A stretch of 64,000 bases of DNA. It comes from Prunus persica (Eukaryota > Streptophyta > Magnoliopsida > Rosales > Rosaceae). Shown piece after piece: positions 1 through 11,896 of the stretch (its first letter is position 1; every line of letters begins with the position of its first letter). The notes beneath the pieces are model-generated. The model searched no databases and was not told the origin of the DNA. It worked only from the letters and a program-made list of their open reading frames with translations. A program made the translations under genes and the position numbers. The DNA lies in NCBI RefSeq assembly GCF_000346465.2, contig NC_034010.1:3616941-3680940 (forward strand), read 5' to 3'.

Positions 1-1885
1 GACGTAATAGATGAAGAGAAGGAAGACGAAAAACAAGATGAAAAGGAGAAAGACGATGACGACCAGGTATGTTCACATAACTTTGCCTTTTTTATTTGTT
101 TTTCAAAATTCCAGACGTCGATATTTTTCTTTAAACCGTCGTTTGTTTACAACTTAGACGGCGGAATTTTTTTCTAAGACGTAATAAATTCTTCACCACG
201 ACGGTTTCTTCACCGTCGTTTAAATTCTTTTCAGACGACGTTTTATTCCTTAAACCGTCGTTTTTATTGAATTACCACGTCATTTTTTTTATTTCTTTAA
301 ACAGGTTATTAAAGTTGTTGATTATTGAAATATGGAGGCGCCATCTTCTTTAAAATCCCTTTGTCGTTATGTGGAAACGACACTCGTGCCTCAGGATAAG
401 ACCCTGCACTTTACAATTGATAAGGAGGTGTTTGGTCTAGAGCGCGATACCTTCCTCCTGCCTGAAGATATTACACAATTTGCAGGCATGGAAGAAATAG
501 GAGCCATTGTCATTGCTATATATATGAGGTTTGTCATTCTAAAATAATACGTCGTTGGTTTATTTATTGCATCGTCTTAACCAACTAACCACGTCGTTAG
601 TATGTACCGTCGTGATAAATATATTATAACGTTGTTGTCTATTTCAGTACGTCGTGTGAAATTTTATAATACGTCGTTTTGTTATACATAACCGTCGTGT
701 GTTTTTTTTGTATATATGAGGTTTGTCATTCTAAAATAATACGTCGTTGGTTTATTTATTGCGTCGTCTTAACTAACTAACCACGTCGTTAGTATGTACC
801 GTCGTGATAAATATATTATAACGTCGTTGTCTATTTCAGTACGTCGTGTGAAATTTTATAATACGTCGTTTTGTTATACATAACCGTCGTGTGTTTTTTT
901 GTGCTGACTTGTTTATATTATTTTATATATTTAGGTACTTACACGATGTTTTGAAACGAGCAAATATGTGCAGCATGGTTGGCTTTATCGACCCTGCTAC
1001 AGTTAGTGCCAGCTCTGGCACAATAGCTGACAGATCACGCCTACTAGCAGCTCGACTTCAGAAGACTGACGGTGAACAGATTTTCCTGATGCCTTACAAT
1101 CCAGGGTTAGTCTCCTTAACAGGATTTTGTTTTTATGATTTTCAATAAATGACAGCGTATAAACTAACCACGTCGGTGTTTTATTTTATTGAGTCGTTTG
1201 AAACTACTAACCACGTCGGTAGTTATTTATCGTCGTGATAAATGTATAATGTCGTCAATTGCTACTTTATTTCGTCGTGTGAAATATTATAATACGTCGT
1301 TTTTGTAAATAACCGTCGTTTTTATATTAATTTTGTGCAGCCGTCATTGGATCTTGCTGATTGTAAGAGCAAAGAGAGAAACCGTCTATTTTCTGGATCC
1401 TCTGCCAGGAAATCGTGTGGTCGATGAAGAGGCCAAAAACATTGTGAACAGTGCTATAAAAATTTATAATTCTCACATAGCCAGACCAGGCCGTAAGGCA
1501 GTCATTTGGAAAACTCTGTCAGGCACACCAAAGCAACCCAGCAGTGTCGAATGCGGGTATTATGTGATGCGCTTCATGAGGGACATCATCATGGATCCTT
1601 CCTTGGGGTTTGAGAAGAAGGTAAGAAGAAATTACCTTCATACATTTTACGTCGTTTTTTGTATTATCAACGACGGTTATGTAAAATTACCGTCGTTGAA
1701 TAGATATAGTACGTCGGTTATGAACAATATCGTCGTCTGTGATTGAATTTCTTTTTATTTATAAACCCTAATAGTCATTGTTTATGCAGTATGCCAAGGG
1801 AAAACAGGAAGCGCCATACCCCCAAGAAGCAATTGATGAAGTCCGGAATGAATGGGCAGAGTTTGTTTGCCTTCACCTGGAATAG
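1..1885 (+). pseudogene. Transposase_24-Ulp1 fusion gene of element A, 3' exons
   Basis: Five exons can be read with GT-AG borders and matching phases: 1-66 (cut by the window), 305-528, 935-1105, 1341-1620 and 1790-1885 (stop TAG 1883-1885). The first is an acidic E/K/D linker. The rest form a C48 (Ulp1/SUMO protease-like) domain with the expected His (HWILLIV, codon 1345), Asp (YFLDPLP, codon 1396) and Cys (VECGYY, codon 1552). If the acceptor at 304 is used, an in-frame TGA at 326-328 interrupts the protein just before the protease domain, probably a former Trp codon. A 192-bp tandem copy of the end of exon 305-528 and its donor lies in the next intron. Ulp1 domains in plant TEs are thought to cleave SUMO-like conjugates; the substrate here is unknown. 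Confidence 0.8.
519..902. repeat. 192-bp tandem duplication with a splice donor
   Basis: The block beginning tatatatgaggtttgtcatt at 519 recurs at 711 and both copies run for about 190 bp with only a few differences. It contains the last bases of an Ulp1 exon, its GT donor and motif-rich intron sequence, so two equivalent donors stand in tandem. Only the first is preceded by the full exon. Confidence 0.85.
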
Positions 1886-3872
1886 GGGAATTATTGAACA
1901 CTTGATATTTATGTATAATGTACAAATTTTGTCTATAATATAATGTAAAAATTTGTTGAGGTTTTCTTAAATAAAAAAAAACAAACATACAAATTGCGTA
2001 ACCGACGTGTAATACTTTTCCAACGACGTAATAAAGTCAAAAGCCGTCGTTTTTTGTTGTTTCGTTTTAAACAAATCCGACGTAAAAGGATATTTAGACG
2101 GCATTCTTTGAACAATTGAGTCGTTTATGGTTTACAACGTCTTCAATTTCTTAAGGGTTCAGGGTAGTACTTTGTAACGACAGCGGTTAAGTCGTGGAAT
2201 ATATATTTTACGTCGGATAGTTAAATATCCACCATGGTTTCTCATTTAAACGACGTCATTTTAACAACTTAGTCGTCTATTACAATTTACAACGTCTACA
2301 ATTTATTAACACCGACGTGGTTTGTTGTTGTGATAAGAATATTTTATTATTTTTATATCAAAATATTCAAAATAAATTTAAAATAAATCAGAAAAATGCA
2401 AAGTCAACTCCTACGAAGTCATTGATATATTTTCTTCCACCTAAACCTTGAAAAAATTCATTTTGAATAACAAAAATTTAAAATGACCATCCAAAACAAA
2501 ATTGTTTTGATGAGTCATAAAATCACTTCTAGTTTTATGGTTTAGGGTTTAGAGTCTAGGGGTTAGAGATTAGGGTTGTTATTTATTGGGGTTTATTTTT
2601 AAAGTATAATTTTTGGGTAGTCTAGGGTATATATTAGGCTGCAAAACCATAAACCCTTTTATAAACTTAATTTTTAAAATTATATAATTTAGTTTTAAGG
2701 GTTTAGGGTATTAATTGTTAACGACGGTGGTTGAGTCGTGGAATACATATGTTACGTCGTGCAGTAAAATATCCGACATGGTTTCCACTTTAAACGACGT
2801 CATTTTAATATGTAAGTCGTCTATTATAATTTACAACGTTTTCAATTTCTTAACTTCGATGTGGTTTTTCAGTCATCTTTATATCAAAATATTCAAAATA
2901 AATTTAAAATTAATCCGAAAAATGAAGCGTCAAAATAAACGGCGTTACGTTCAGTGTTTCCGTCGTGGAATATTACATTTACGTCGGTTCTTGTAGAACT
3001 TTCGCCATGGTTTTTCTTTCGACGTTTTAAAGAGCGCACGCTCTAAAAATTTTCGCGCGCCCTAAATTTTTTTATATTTGGCTCTTATTCTTATACTTCT
3101 AACCCTGAACCCTAAAATTTTCAGATTTCGCGCAACATAACATTCGCTCTCTCACTTCTGCTCTAATTAAAAGTTGCACTCTCCAGGCTCCGTCGAATCT
3201 GTGAGCTCGTCCAACCTGTAAGTACAAACCCTATCTTCCCCTTGTAAATTCATTGAATGATATTAGGTTGTTTTGTTAAAGGGTTTTAGGTATATGCTTT
3301 GCGATCTGTTAATAATGTGCTTATAGGTATGGGTTCATGGATTTTCTGTTTAATGGGTTCATGGATTTTCTGTTTAATGGGTTCATGGATTACATTATCT
3401 GTTATGTTGAATTGGGAATGGATTTAATTTTGTCGGATCTTTTAATCACCTTATGTTATGTTGAATTGGGAATGGATTTGTTGTTTTCATGCTTGGTTTC
3501 ATGTATATGTTGGTTTCTTGCTTGGTTTCATATATATGTTGTGTTCTTAATGGGTTTTGGGTTCTTGAAAATAAACTGAGACACGACGCCTTTTTAGGCA
3601 TACGACGACGATTACACGACGGTTTATGAAAAAACCGTCGTTGTATTACTTATACACGACGGTTTTTTCATAAACCGTCGTTTGTATTACTTATATTAGA
3701 CGACGTCTGTTGAAAATCCGTTGTCTATATATGCCAAATACGTCTGTTTTTGTTTAAAACCCGTCGTCTCTGTTGTGTATTACTTGCTATTAGATCTTTG
3801 TATAATCTGCTATAGTGATGGTCATTGCCTGTATTTTCACTTTATTATAGATAATAGGTTGTAGTGTCGGAG
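1886..3872. other. CACTA A spacer and TNP2 leader, no gene
   Basis: This is AT-rich spacer with many CGTCG motifs. A diverged direct repeat of about 135 bp occurs at roughly 2176-2310 and 2718-2853. Near 2530-2710 are degenerate TTTAGGG-like words. A 24-bp unit (gggttcatggattttctg...) is repeated in tandem near 3328-3390. An AG acceptor at 3849-3850 just before the TNP2 start suggests a 5'-UTR intron. I see no coding sequence here. Confidence 0.6.
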
Positions 3873-6800
3873 ATGGATAAGTCATGGATGCACTCGGATA
3901 GAAGATCGAAGGCATATGAGTTTGGGGTGGAAGCATTTTTGAACTTTGCTGTAGAAAATCTTCTAACTACAACACATATCCGTTGTCCATGTGTTAAATG
4001 TGTTAATTTGAAGTTGTTTGGGGTTGGAACTATAAGGGATCACTTATACTTTAATGGAATTGACCAAAGCTATAAGAATTGGACATTTCACGAAGAACCT
4101 TGGGAAGCAACTACTAATGCTAGTAGAAATGTTGAAGAAGATGATGGCCATAGTAGGTACAGTTTTGTGTCTGAAGAAATTGATATGGATGATAATGATT
4201 TTGGTGATTTTGGTTCCGATCCGTATGAGTTTGCCAATGTGATTGGGGATGGAGATCAACCAGTGTACCCTGGTTGTAGAAAGTACACGAAGTTATCGGC
4301 ATTAGTGAAGTTGTATAATTTAAAGGCAAAACATGGGATGAATGATGTCTGTTTTACAGAATTATTGATACTTCAAGGCGATTTGCTTCCAGAAGGAAAT
4401 ACAATACCAACCTCTATGTATGAGGCTAAAAAGACTTTGTGTGCATTGGGGCTGAGTTATGAGAAAATGCACGCATGCCCCAATGATTGCATCTTGTATA
4501 GGAAGGAGTATGAGGATTCAACTAATTGTCCTACTTGTGGTATCTCAAGGTGGAAGGAAGGCAAAGATTCAATCTTGAAAGAGGGTGTGCCAGCGAAGGT
4601 GGTGTGGTATTTTCCTCCAATTCCAAGGTTTAAAAGGATGTTTCAATCACATGAGACAGCTAAGAGTTTGACTTGGCATGCTGCTAGAAAATCAATTGAC
4701 GGTCAGATGTCTCATCCGGCGGATTCCCCGTCTTGGAAACTTCTTGATGATAAATGGCCTGAGTTTGGTAATGAGCCGAGAAACTTGAGATTGGCTCTTT
4801 CATCTGATGGATTCAATCCCCACAGTTCTCTAAGTAGCAGATATAGTTGTTGGCCGGTTATCTTAGTTACATATAATCTCCCTCCATGGCTGTGCATGAA
4901 ACGAAAGTTCATGATGTTAACCTTATTGATTTCCGGTCCTAAACAACCCGGAAATGATATAGACGTCTACTTAGAGCCTTTGATTGATGATTTAAAATCT
5001 TTGTGGGATGGGATTAGAGGAGTGTATGATGCACATAATGGAGAATACTTTACACTCAGAGCTGCATTAATGTGGACAATTAATGATTTCCCCGCCTATG
5101 GAAACTTATCTGGTTGTGTTGTTAAAGGATATAAAGCTTGTCCAATATGCGGCGATGATACACCTAGTCACAGGTTGAAAAATGGCCACAAAATTTGTTA
5201 CATTGGGCATAGAAAATGGTTACCAATCAATCATCCATATAGGAGGCAACGTGCAGCTTTTAATGAGAAACCTGAATATGGCATACCTCCCGAGCCATTA
5301 ACCGGAGAATAAGTGCTGCATATGGTTGAAAATGGTGACATAGTTTGTTGGAAGAAGAAATCAATATTCTTTGATCTAGAGTATTGGAAATACCTTCCTG
5401 TGAGGCATGCCCTAGATGTTATGCACATTGAGAAGAATGTTTGCGATAGTATTATTGGTACATTGCTGGAGATCCCTGGAAAAAATAAAGATGGGATTGC
5501 TGCTCGATTAGATTTATTGAACATGGGGGTCAAAACTGATTTGCAACCCGAGTATGGAGAAAGACGTACTCGTTTGCCTCCTGGGCCTTGGAATTTTTCA
5601 AGAGCAGAGAAGAGAGAGGTTTGCAATTCTTTCTGTGGTATGAAGGTCCCTGAAGGTTATTCTTCAAATATTAAAAATCTTGTATCTTTACAAGATTCAA
5701 GACTTCTTGGCCTTAAATCACATGATTGTCATACCTTAATGCAATAATTGCTCCCTGTGGCAATTCGTTCTGTTTTGGAGAAGCCTGCAAGGTATGCAAT
5801 AACTCGTTTGTGCTTCTTCTTCAATGCTATATGTGCAAAGACTGTTGATGTTTCCAAGCAAGATAAGTTGGAAGAAGATGTAGTAGTTACTCTGTGTTTG
5901 CTTGAGAAGTACTTTCCCCCTTCATTCTTTGATATCATGGTTCATCTAGTAGTACATCTTGTCAGAGAAGTTCGTCTATGTGGGCCAGTATATTTTAGGT
6001 GGATGTATCCGTTTGAAAGATATATGAAAGTGCTGAAGGGGTATGTTCAGAATCGTACTCGTCCCGAAGGTTGCATTGCTGAGCGGTATATAGCTGAAGA
6101 AGCGGTAGAGTTTTGTACTCAGCATTTATCTGATGTTAGTACAGTTGGAGTGCCTTCAAGCCAAAAGATGGGACTTTCAAAGCCATTATCAGGTTGCACA
6201 GTGAGCGTAGTTGATCAGGACCTGTTGAATCAAGCACATCTATATGTCTTGGAGAATACGGAGGAAGTCCTACCTTATATCGAGTACGTATGAGTTTAGA
6301 AAGAGAACAAAGTGGCTGCAGGATAAGCACAATAGCACTTTCATTCAATGGCTACGCTTCAAGGTATATGTTGTTGAATAACATATTTCTCTTTTAATTT
6401 TCTTCTTATTTCTATGTTAGATTGAATTAAGATATGATTAATTTGCAGGTTCAAAGTGAACTTGAGGAAGACAATCATGGCGTATTAGAAAATTTAAGGT
6501 GGCTAGCAGCTGGTCCAAACATGGCAGTGCCATTATATAGGAGCTATCTTATTAAAGGTATTAAATTCAATATCAAGGCACAAGATGATGTGCGGACAAC
6601 TCAAAATAGTGGAGTTTATTTACTTGCACATACCATGCAAGTTGCTAGTGCCAAGGATAAAAACCCAATTCTCTCAAATATGGGTTTCTATGGTGTCATT
6701 CAAGAAATTTAGGACCTTGACTACCAAAAGTTTACAATCCCAGTCTTTAGGTGTGATTGGATAGATAGTTCTGGTCTTGTAGTCGACGAACTTGGATCTA

Positions 6801-7093
6801 CCCTTGTAGATTTGAGTAAAATTGGACATAGGAATGACCAATTTGTTTTGGCTTCTCAAGTCAAACAAATATTTTTTGTTGACGACCCGATGCATTGTGG
6901 TTGGTCGGTAGTGTTATCAATGCCTAATAGAGAATATAATGATGTTATTGGTGATGAAGTCTTAGGTGATGTGATAATTGAGTGTGAGCCATTTACTAGA
7001 GGGATGCCAAATGTTGACACATTTGATGAACTGGTGGGTGAGTTAGGCGGTCAAAATATTCGAGATGGGTGTGAAGATATATGGATTGAATGA
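3873..7093 (+). pseudogene. TNP2-type CACTA transposase, interrupted
   Basis: The start is the ATG at 3873 (MDKSWMHSDRR), the usual start of these proteins. Domains in order: transposase-associated N-terminus (to about 4100), TNP2 catalytic region (about 4280-5500), DUF4218 (about 5748-6363; motif YFRWMYPFERYMKVLKG), an intron at 6364-6448 (GT-AG), then DUF4216 (6449-7093; IKFNIK, FRCDWID, VDLSKIGH). The frame is broken by TAA at 5310-5312, TAA at 5745-5747 and TAG at 6710-6712. There is also a frame change near 6285, after which the downstream frame reads WLQDKHNSTFIQWLRFK up to the donor. Each stop differs from the expected Gln or Trp codon by one G:C to A:T transition. The reading frame is otherwise nearly full length, so the damage is recent but inactivating. 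Confidence 0.9.
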
Positions 7094-8701
7094 TGCTTAT
7101 GTAATTGGCAGTGTATGACATTAATTTTGTAATATATTGTAATGTGATTTGTTCACTTTCTACGTTCAAATAAAACACGACGTTATTGTGAACCAGTTAT
7201 TCAGCATATTTACCGACGTCTTAAAGCAACGTAGCAATGAAGAACCAGGACGCTATTGTGAAGCAATTATTCAGGATATCACGTCGGGGAAGGATTAAGA
7301 ACCGCCATGTAATTCAAAATAACACGACTCCAATCCCATAATACCGACGTCTAAAAAACGAGATATATAATCTGAACGTTAAAAAATACGACGTCATCAT
7401 ACATTTTCCACGTCGCAAGTTCTTTTATAAACGATGAGGAACGAAATGAATTCCGACGGTAATTCATTATAACCGCCGTCTAATATCAATTAAACGACGT
7501 TATTTGTAATACGGCTCTCATCATAATCAACGCCGTCTATATGTTCTGTAATACGGCTCTCATTTATTTGGAACCGACGTTGTTTAGAAGTTCAACGTCG
7601 TCTATATTAATAAGTGCGTCGTGAGTAATGAATACATATAAATACAACGTCGACTACATAAATGCCACCGACGTTGTTTCGCATTCAACGTCAACTATAT
7701 AAATACATACGTCGTACATAATGACACTGACAACTATTTCCACGTCATCTTTTTTAGAAAAATCGAAGTGGAAAATTTATTTCACGACAGTTGTTTGTAA
7801 ATAAGAGACGTAGTAGATTTCAATAACGTCGTCTTCTCATGTATTTAAAGACGTCATATTTTTTCTTGTCGTGAAAATTATATTTGACGGCGTAGTATTT
7901 TAGTTGTCGTCGTTGTATGTCTATCTTGCGGCCTTGTTCTTTTAATATGTGTCATATTTTCCTTTTTAACGACGGTGATTTGTTTGAGTTGGTCGTCTAT
8001 TCTCATCCTCGACTATTTTTTAGAACTTTAGCAGACTAAACACGTCTGTTTTTATTTGTTTTCGACGTTGTTTTATTTAACAACGTCTAATATTTATCGT
8101 CGTTGTTTGTTTTTAAAAATAGGACGTATAAATTTTGTAATACGACTCTCATATATTTGTAACCGACGTTGTTTCGTTGTTCAATGTCTACTCTATAAAT
8201 ACATACGTCGTAAATAATGACACTGACAACTATTTCCACGTCATCTTTTATAGAAAAATCGAAGTGGAAAATTTATTTTACGACGGCTCTTTTTATATAG
8301 GCGACGTAGTAGGTATCAATAACGTCGTCTTCTAATGTATTTAAAGACGTCATATTTTTTATTGTCGTGAAAATGATATTTAACTGCGTCTTATTTTAAT
8401 TTTCGTCGTTGTATGTCTATTTTGCGGCCTTGTTCTGTTAATATGTGTCATATTTTTCCTTTTTAACGACGGTTTTTTTAGAGAGTTGGTCGTCTATTCT
8501 CATCCTCGACTGCTTTTTTAGATCTTTTTGCAGTACAAAGACGTCGTTTTGTATTTGTTGATGACGTTGTATATTGTAACAACGACGGTGATTTAGCGTC
8601 GTGGTTTATGAGGGAAAAGATGACGGTGGATTCCACGACCATTGAAAAACCGAATACACGACGGTGATTTACCGTCGTCTTTTTGCTTTTTTGTAGTAGT
8701 G
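7094..8701. repeat. right subterminal repeat region of CACTA A
   Basis: There is no coding capacity. Short CGACG/CGTCG motifs in both orientations occur every few tens of bases. A longer direct repeat is visible: about 7690-7860 recurs at about 8190-8350 (shared words include acactgacaactatttcca), so the region grew by internal duplication. It ends in the CACTA terminus. Such subterminal arrays bind the TnpA-type protein in En/Spm. Confidence 0.75.
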
Positions 8702-8808
8702 TATTTTTAAAATCGTCGTGGTATGTATTTCAAACGACGGTTTTATTAATAATAACGACGTCTAATGGTTTTTAAAAAAACAGAGAATTCAAAGTTCAGA
8801 TATGTTAC

Positions 8809-11800
8809 CTTTTCTTCCTGATGTTTCCCATTTTTGGCAGTATCATCCTCAAAATGTAGGGATCTCACATCACCTCCAGAGCAGCTTGCTTTGTCAGACA
8901 TTGAATTTTTGGGACTTTGGCTAATTCTTGGTTTAAGCATGCTTGGATCAAAATTGGGAATTAATTGGGAAAGCTGACTCAGGAAATGCTCCCTCTCAGC
9001 CTCTACCAATTGTTTGGTTCTAGCCTCCATCCTTAAAGCCTCTTCCCTTGCTTTAGCTTCCATCTTTTTATTCTCTTCTTGAAGGAGAACTCTTAAACTG
9101 TCCTTTAAACGGTCGTCAAAGCTCATCCTCTGTGGTTTGGGTAAATTGAAATATTGCCTTGGGGAAATCCCAGCACCTACTCCTCTCACTCTACCTGGAT
9201 GCTCGGGGCCCAAAGCCATGGTCAGCACATCATTGCTGCCAGATACAGTGACTTTGCCTTCCGAGACTTGTTTTTGCAATTCATCCTAAAACAAAGATAT
9301 ATAAAAAAGTAAGAACAAAAAACACACGACGGTTATTTATATACAAACGACGTATTATATAATTTCACACGACGCAATAACATATAAATCGACGTTATTA
9401 TAATTTATCACGACGGTAGTTATACCGACGTGGTTAGGGGTGGCATTTTAAACCGAAAAACCGAAAAACCGCAAAAACCAACCGATATTTTACCGCAATA
9501 AAACCGCAATCGCGGTATTAAGAACCGAACCGCATTTACGGTTGCGGTTGCGGTATTTGATTTTCAAAATTTGCGGTTACCGCAAACCGCAAAGTATAGC
9601 CATCTATGAATAATTAAGTAAAATTGTAAACCCTTCTCTTCTCTTGAATTGGTGGAAAGGGAACCAAACAAGATATCCTATTCTTTCACAAGTTGCCAAG
9701 GATATTTTTGCAATTCCAAGTTCTACGGTTGCTGGTGAAAATGCTTTTAGCATAGGCAAGAGGATTGTGGATCCTTTTAGAAGCTCTTTGCATCCTAAAA
9801 TGGTAGAGGCATTAGTGTGTACTAGTGATTGGCTTAGAGCGGACGAATTTTCCTTTTACAAGGAACCAACAGATGATGAGGTTGAATTATACAAGGAAAT
9901 GGAAGATATGACAACTTGTAAGTAATTAGTTTATTTATGCTAATGTTATTTATGCTTCTTCTTATAATAAAATGTACTAAACTATGTTGTTTTATTTGTA
10001 GATAGCATTGGTGCTCAAACAACACAAAGGGGTTCTTCAAATCCACTCACCACCAACACTTGAGTTTGTAACATTGGTGTATTGCATTTTTCCTTTTAGT
10101 TTGTAACTTTAATTAACTGTGAATTGGATTTTTCTTTTTGGTTGTAACTTTAATTCATTTTGCTTTTGGTTTGTAAATTTAAAGGATTTGGAATTGGAAT
10201 GCTTGTGAAGTTTAACTTTAATTGGAATGTTTGGAATTGTAACTTTAATTTTCTTAGGTTGTGAATGCTTGAGAATTGGAATCGATTGTGAATTTATATA
10301 TGCTTGAGAAATTGAGGTTGTGTATTTATTTATTTAGGTTGTAAATTTATATTTTTGTGAATGCTTGAGAATTTGCGGTTTTAAACCGCAAAACGCGGTC
10401 GGTTTGCGGTTTCAAAAATCACCAAACCGCAAATAGTCGGTCGGTTTGCGGTTTGAGTAAAAATTCGCGGTTACCGAACCGCAACCACCCCTCGGGGCCC
10501 AAAGCCATGGTCAGCACATCATTGCTGCCAGATACAGTGACTTTGCCTTCCGAGACTTGTTTTTGCAATTCATCCTAAAACAAAGATATATAAAAAAGTA
10601 AGAACAAAAAACACACGACGGTTATTTATATACAAACGACGTATTATATAATTTCACACGACGCAATAACATATAAATCGACGTTATTATAATTTATCAC
10701 GACGGTAGTTATACCGACGTGGTTAATTTTTTAAAACAACGAAATGAATAAACCACCGACGTCTTATGCTTTATTTACTGATAACAGAGGGATGATTCAA
10801 TATTCACACCTTTAACGACCTTGTTTAAAACATTTCGACGTAGTAATTTAATACAAACGACGCGAAAATGAACCACCGACATCTTATGCTATAATTACAT
10901 AAAACAGAGCAGTGATTCCTATTTAGACCTTTAACGACGTTTTTTAAAAACTTTCGACGTGATAATATCATTCACACGACGCAAAATATAACATAAGACG
11001 TAATAAGAATTATTCACAGTTTAATAAAAATTTAAAACAGAGTGAGTAGGCTTACAATTAATTTTGCTTTCTCTGCCACCTTTGGATCCGGGATGTTACC
11101 ATGTTTGTCCTGTCTAGCTCTCTTCCATAAGGTAGATCGATCAATTTCTACCCCAGGCATGGTTTCCTCCAATTGATCCTCCAAACCATCATATCCTTTT
11201 CGAGACAATCGATGATTGTACTCAAGTTTCTCCCTAATCTGTGCATGTTGAGAATGCACAGACTCAAAATCTTTGGATAACCTTGAAGCTACAAAGGCAT
11301 CCCATTGTGCTTTCTCTATGAATTTATATGTTTCAGGAGGTTGGCTTAATCTCTCCCTGTCATTGGTGTATGGAAGGATATAATGCCTCGTTAGTGTAGA
11401 CTTGAAATCCTTCCATTTCTTGGCAGCAGAAGCTAACACAGAGTTCTTGCCCCCTTGACCTACCACAAAAGCAATGTCAACTGCTTCCCAAATCTGCTCC
11501 TTTATATCCTTGGGGATTTGAGCCCATTTCATGTCCACAAGTGAAACTCTGGAGCATGCCAACACACCAATGTAGGACTGCATCTCACTATGTGCTTGGC
11601 CAATTCCTTTCCCCCTTTTATTGTACTCAACAATTGGCCTGAGTTTCTGAAGTTTTCTCTTCACAACACGAGGCATTGTGCTCATACCTCGACCAGACTT
11701 TGAATCATCAGAGATTGTTGTGGTGCTGGTTGGTTCTGTCTCAGCAGATGATGAAGCAAACTTCATCTTCTTCGAAGACTTCATCTTCTTCGAAGACTTC

Positions 11801-11880
11801 TCTTGAGGAGTTACCATTCCAAGCTCCTTATCTCCATTTTTCTTGGAGCCAGAGTCCTTACTTTGGTCTTGAGAAACCAT
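8809..11880 (-). CDS. Transposase_24 (TnpA/TNP1-like) gene of element B, 5' exons
   Basis: Coding exons on the minus strand are 11880-11056 (ATG at 11880) and 9285-8809, joined in phase 0 with GT-AG borders. A non-coding first exon is likely upstream, with its donor at 12789-12788 and an acceptor just before 11894. The product (about 434 aa in view) begins with a charged, Lys-rich segment, then a Transposase_24 (Ptta/En/Spm) domain (MKWAQIPKDIKEQIWEAVD... DPKVAEKAKLI) and a coiled, Glu-rich tail (SLRVLLQEENKKMEAKAREE). A donor at 8808 points to further exons now displaced by element A. By analogy with En/Spm TnpA it should bind the family's short motifs. A hAT insertion and a duplicated partial second exon lie in the intron; the proximal copy of exon 2 remains complete. 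Confidence 0.8.
9202..9436. repeat. left copy of 235-bp direct repeat flanking a hAT element
   Basis: It starts ctcggggcccaaagccatgg and ends accgacgtggtta. It contains the first part of Transposase_24 exon 2, its acceptor and adjacent intron. The copy at 10491-10725 appears identical by eye over its whole length. Confidence 0.9.
9436..10492 (+). mobile_element. hAT-family element inserted in element B
   Basis: The left end reads aggggtggcattttaaaccg and the right end finishes ...gaaccgcaaccacccct, an imperfect inverted repeat typical of plant hAT elements. Both ends are rich in aaccg/cggtt subterminal words. Only the C-terminal part of a transposase remains inside, so the element is internally deleted and non-autonomous. 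It is bordered not by an 8-bp duplication but by a 235-bp one. Confidence 0.85.
9644..10063 (+). pseudogene. hAT transposase C-terminal dimerisation domain, truncated
   Basis: Two exons are readable. 9644-9917 encodes the hAT C-terminal dimerisation region (NWWKGNQTRYPILS, then ASTVAGENAFS-like residues and RSSLHPKMVEALVC). A GT-AG intron at 9918-10001 leads to 10002-10063, ending in TGA at 10061-10063. The reading frame continues across the junction. Everything N-terminal to this domain, including the BED finger and the catalytic core, is missing, and no start codon of its own is evident. The remnant looks freshly deleted rather than decayed, with no internal stop. Confidence 0.85.
10491..10725. 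repeat. right copy of 235-bp direct repeat
   Basis: It is a copy of 9202-9436. It brings a second acceptor (10575-10576) and the first 84 coding bases of Transposase_24 exon 2, which would run into the hAT if spliced in. This side is continuous with the rest of the intron towards exon 1. Confidence 0.9.
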
Positions 11881-11896
11881 TTTTACAGACAAAACT

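Larger units (their letters stand above)
1..8701 (+). mobile_element. CACTA element A, left end outside window
   Basis: The right end is a CACTA terminal motif: the top strand finishes in ttgtagtagtg at 8701, whose reverse complement begins CACTACTACAA. Inside lie, in the same orientation, the 3' exons of a Transposase_24-Ulp1 gene and a TNP2 transposase gene, which is normal CACTA content. Introns, spacers and the right 1.6 kb are dense in short CGACGG, ACGTCGT and CCGTCG motifs. The next three bases (tat, 8702-8704) would be one copy of the usual 3-bp target duplication. The other copy lies left of the window and cannot be checked. The sequence right of 8701 belongs to a second element of the same family in the opposite orientation, so A appears nested in B. 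Confidence 0.85.

Noticed and set aside
2530..2710. Telomere-like TTTAGGG words
   Set aside because: They are scattered and degenerate, with no tandem run, so I do not call an interstitial telomere array.
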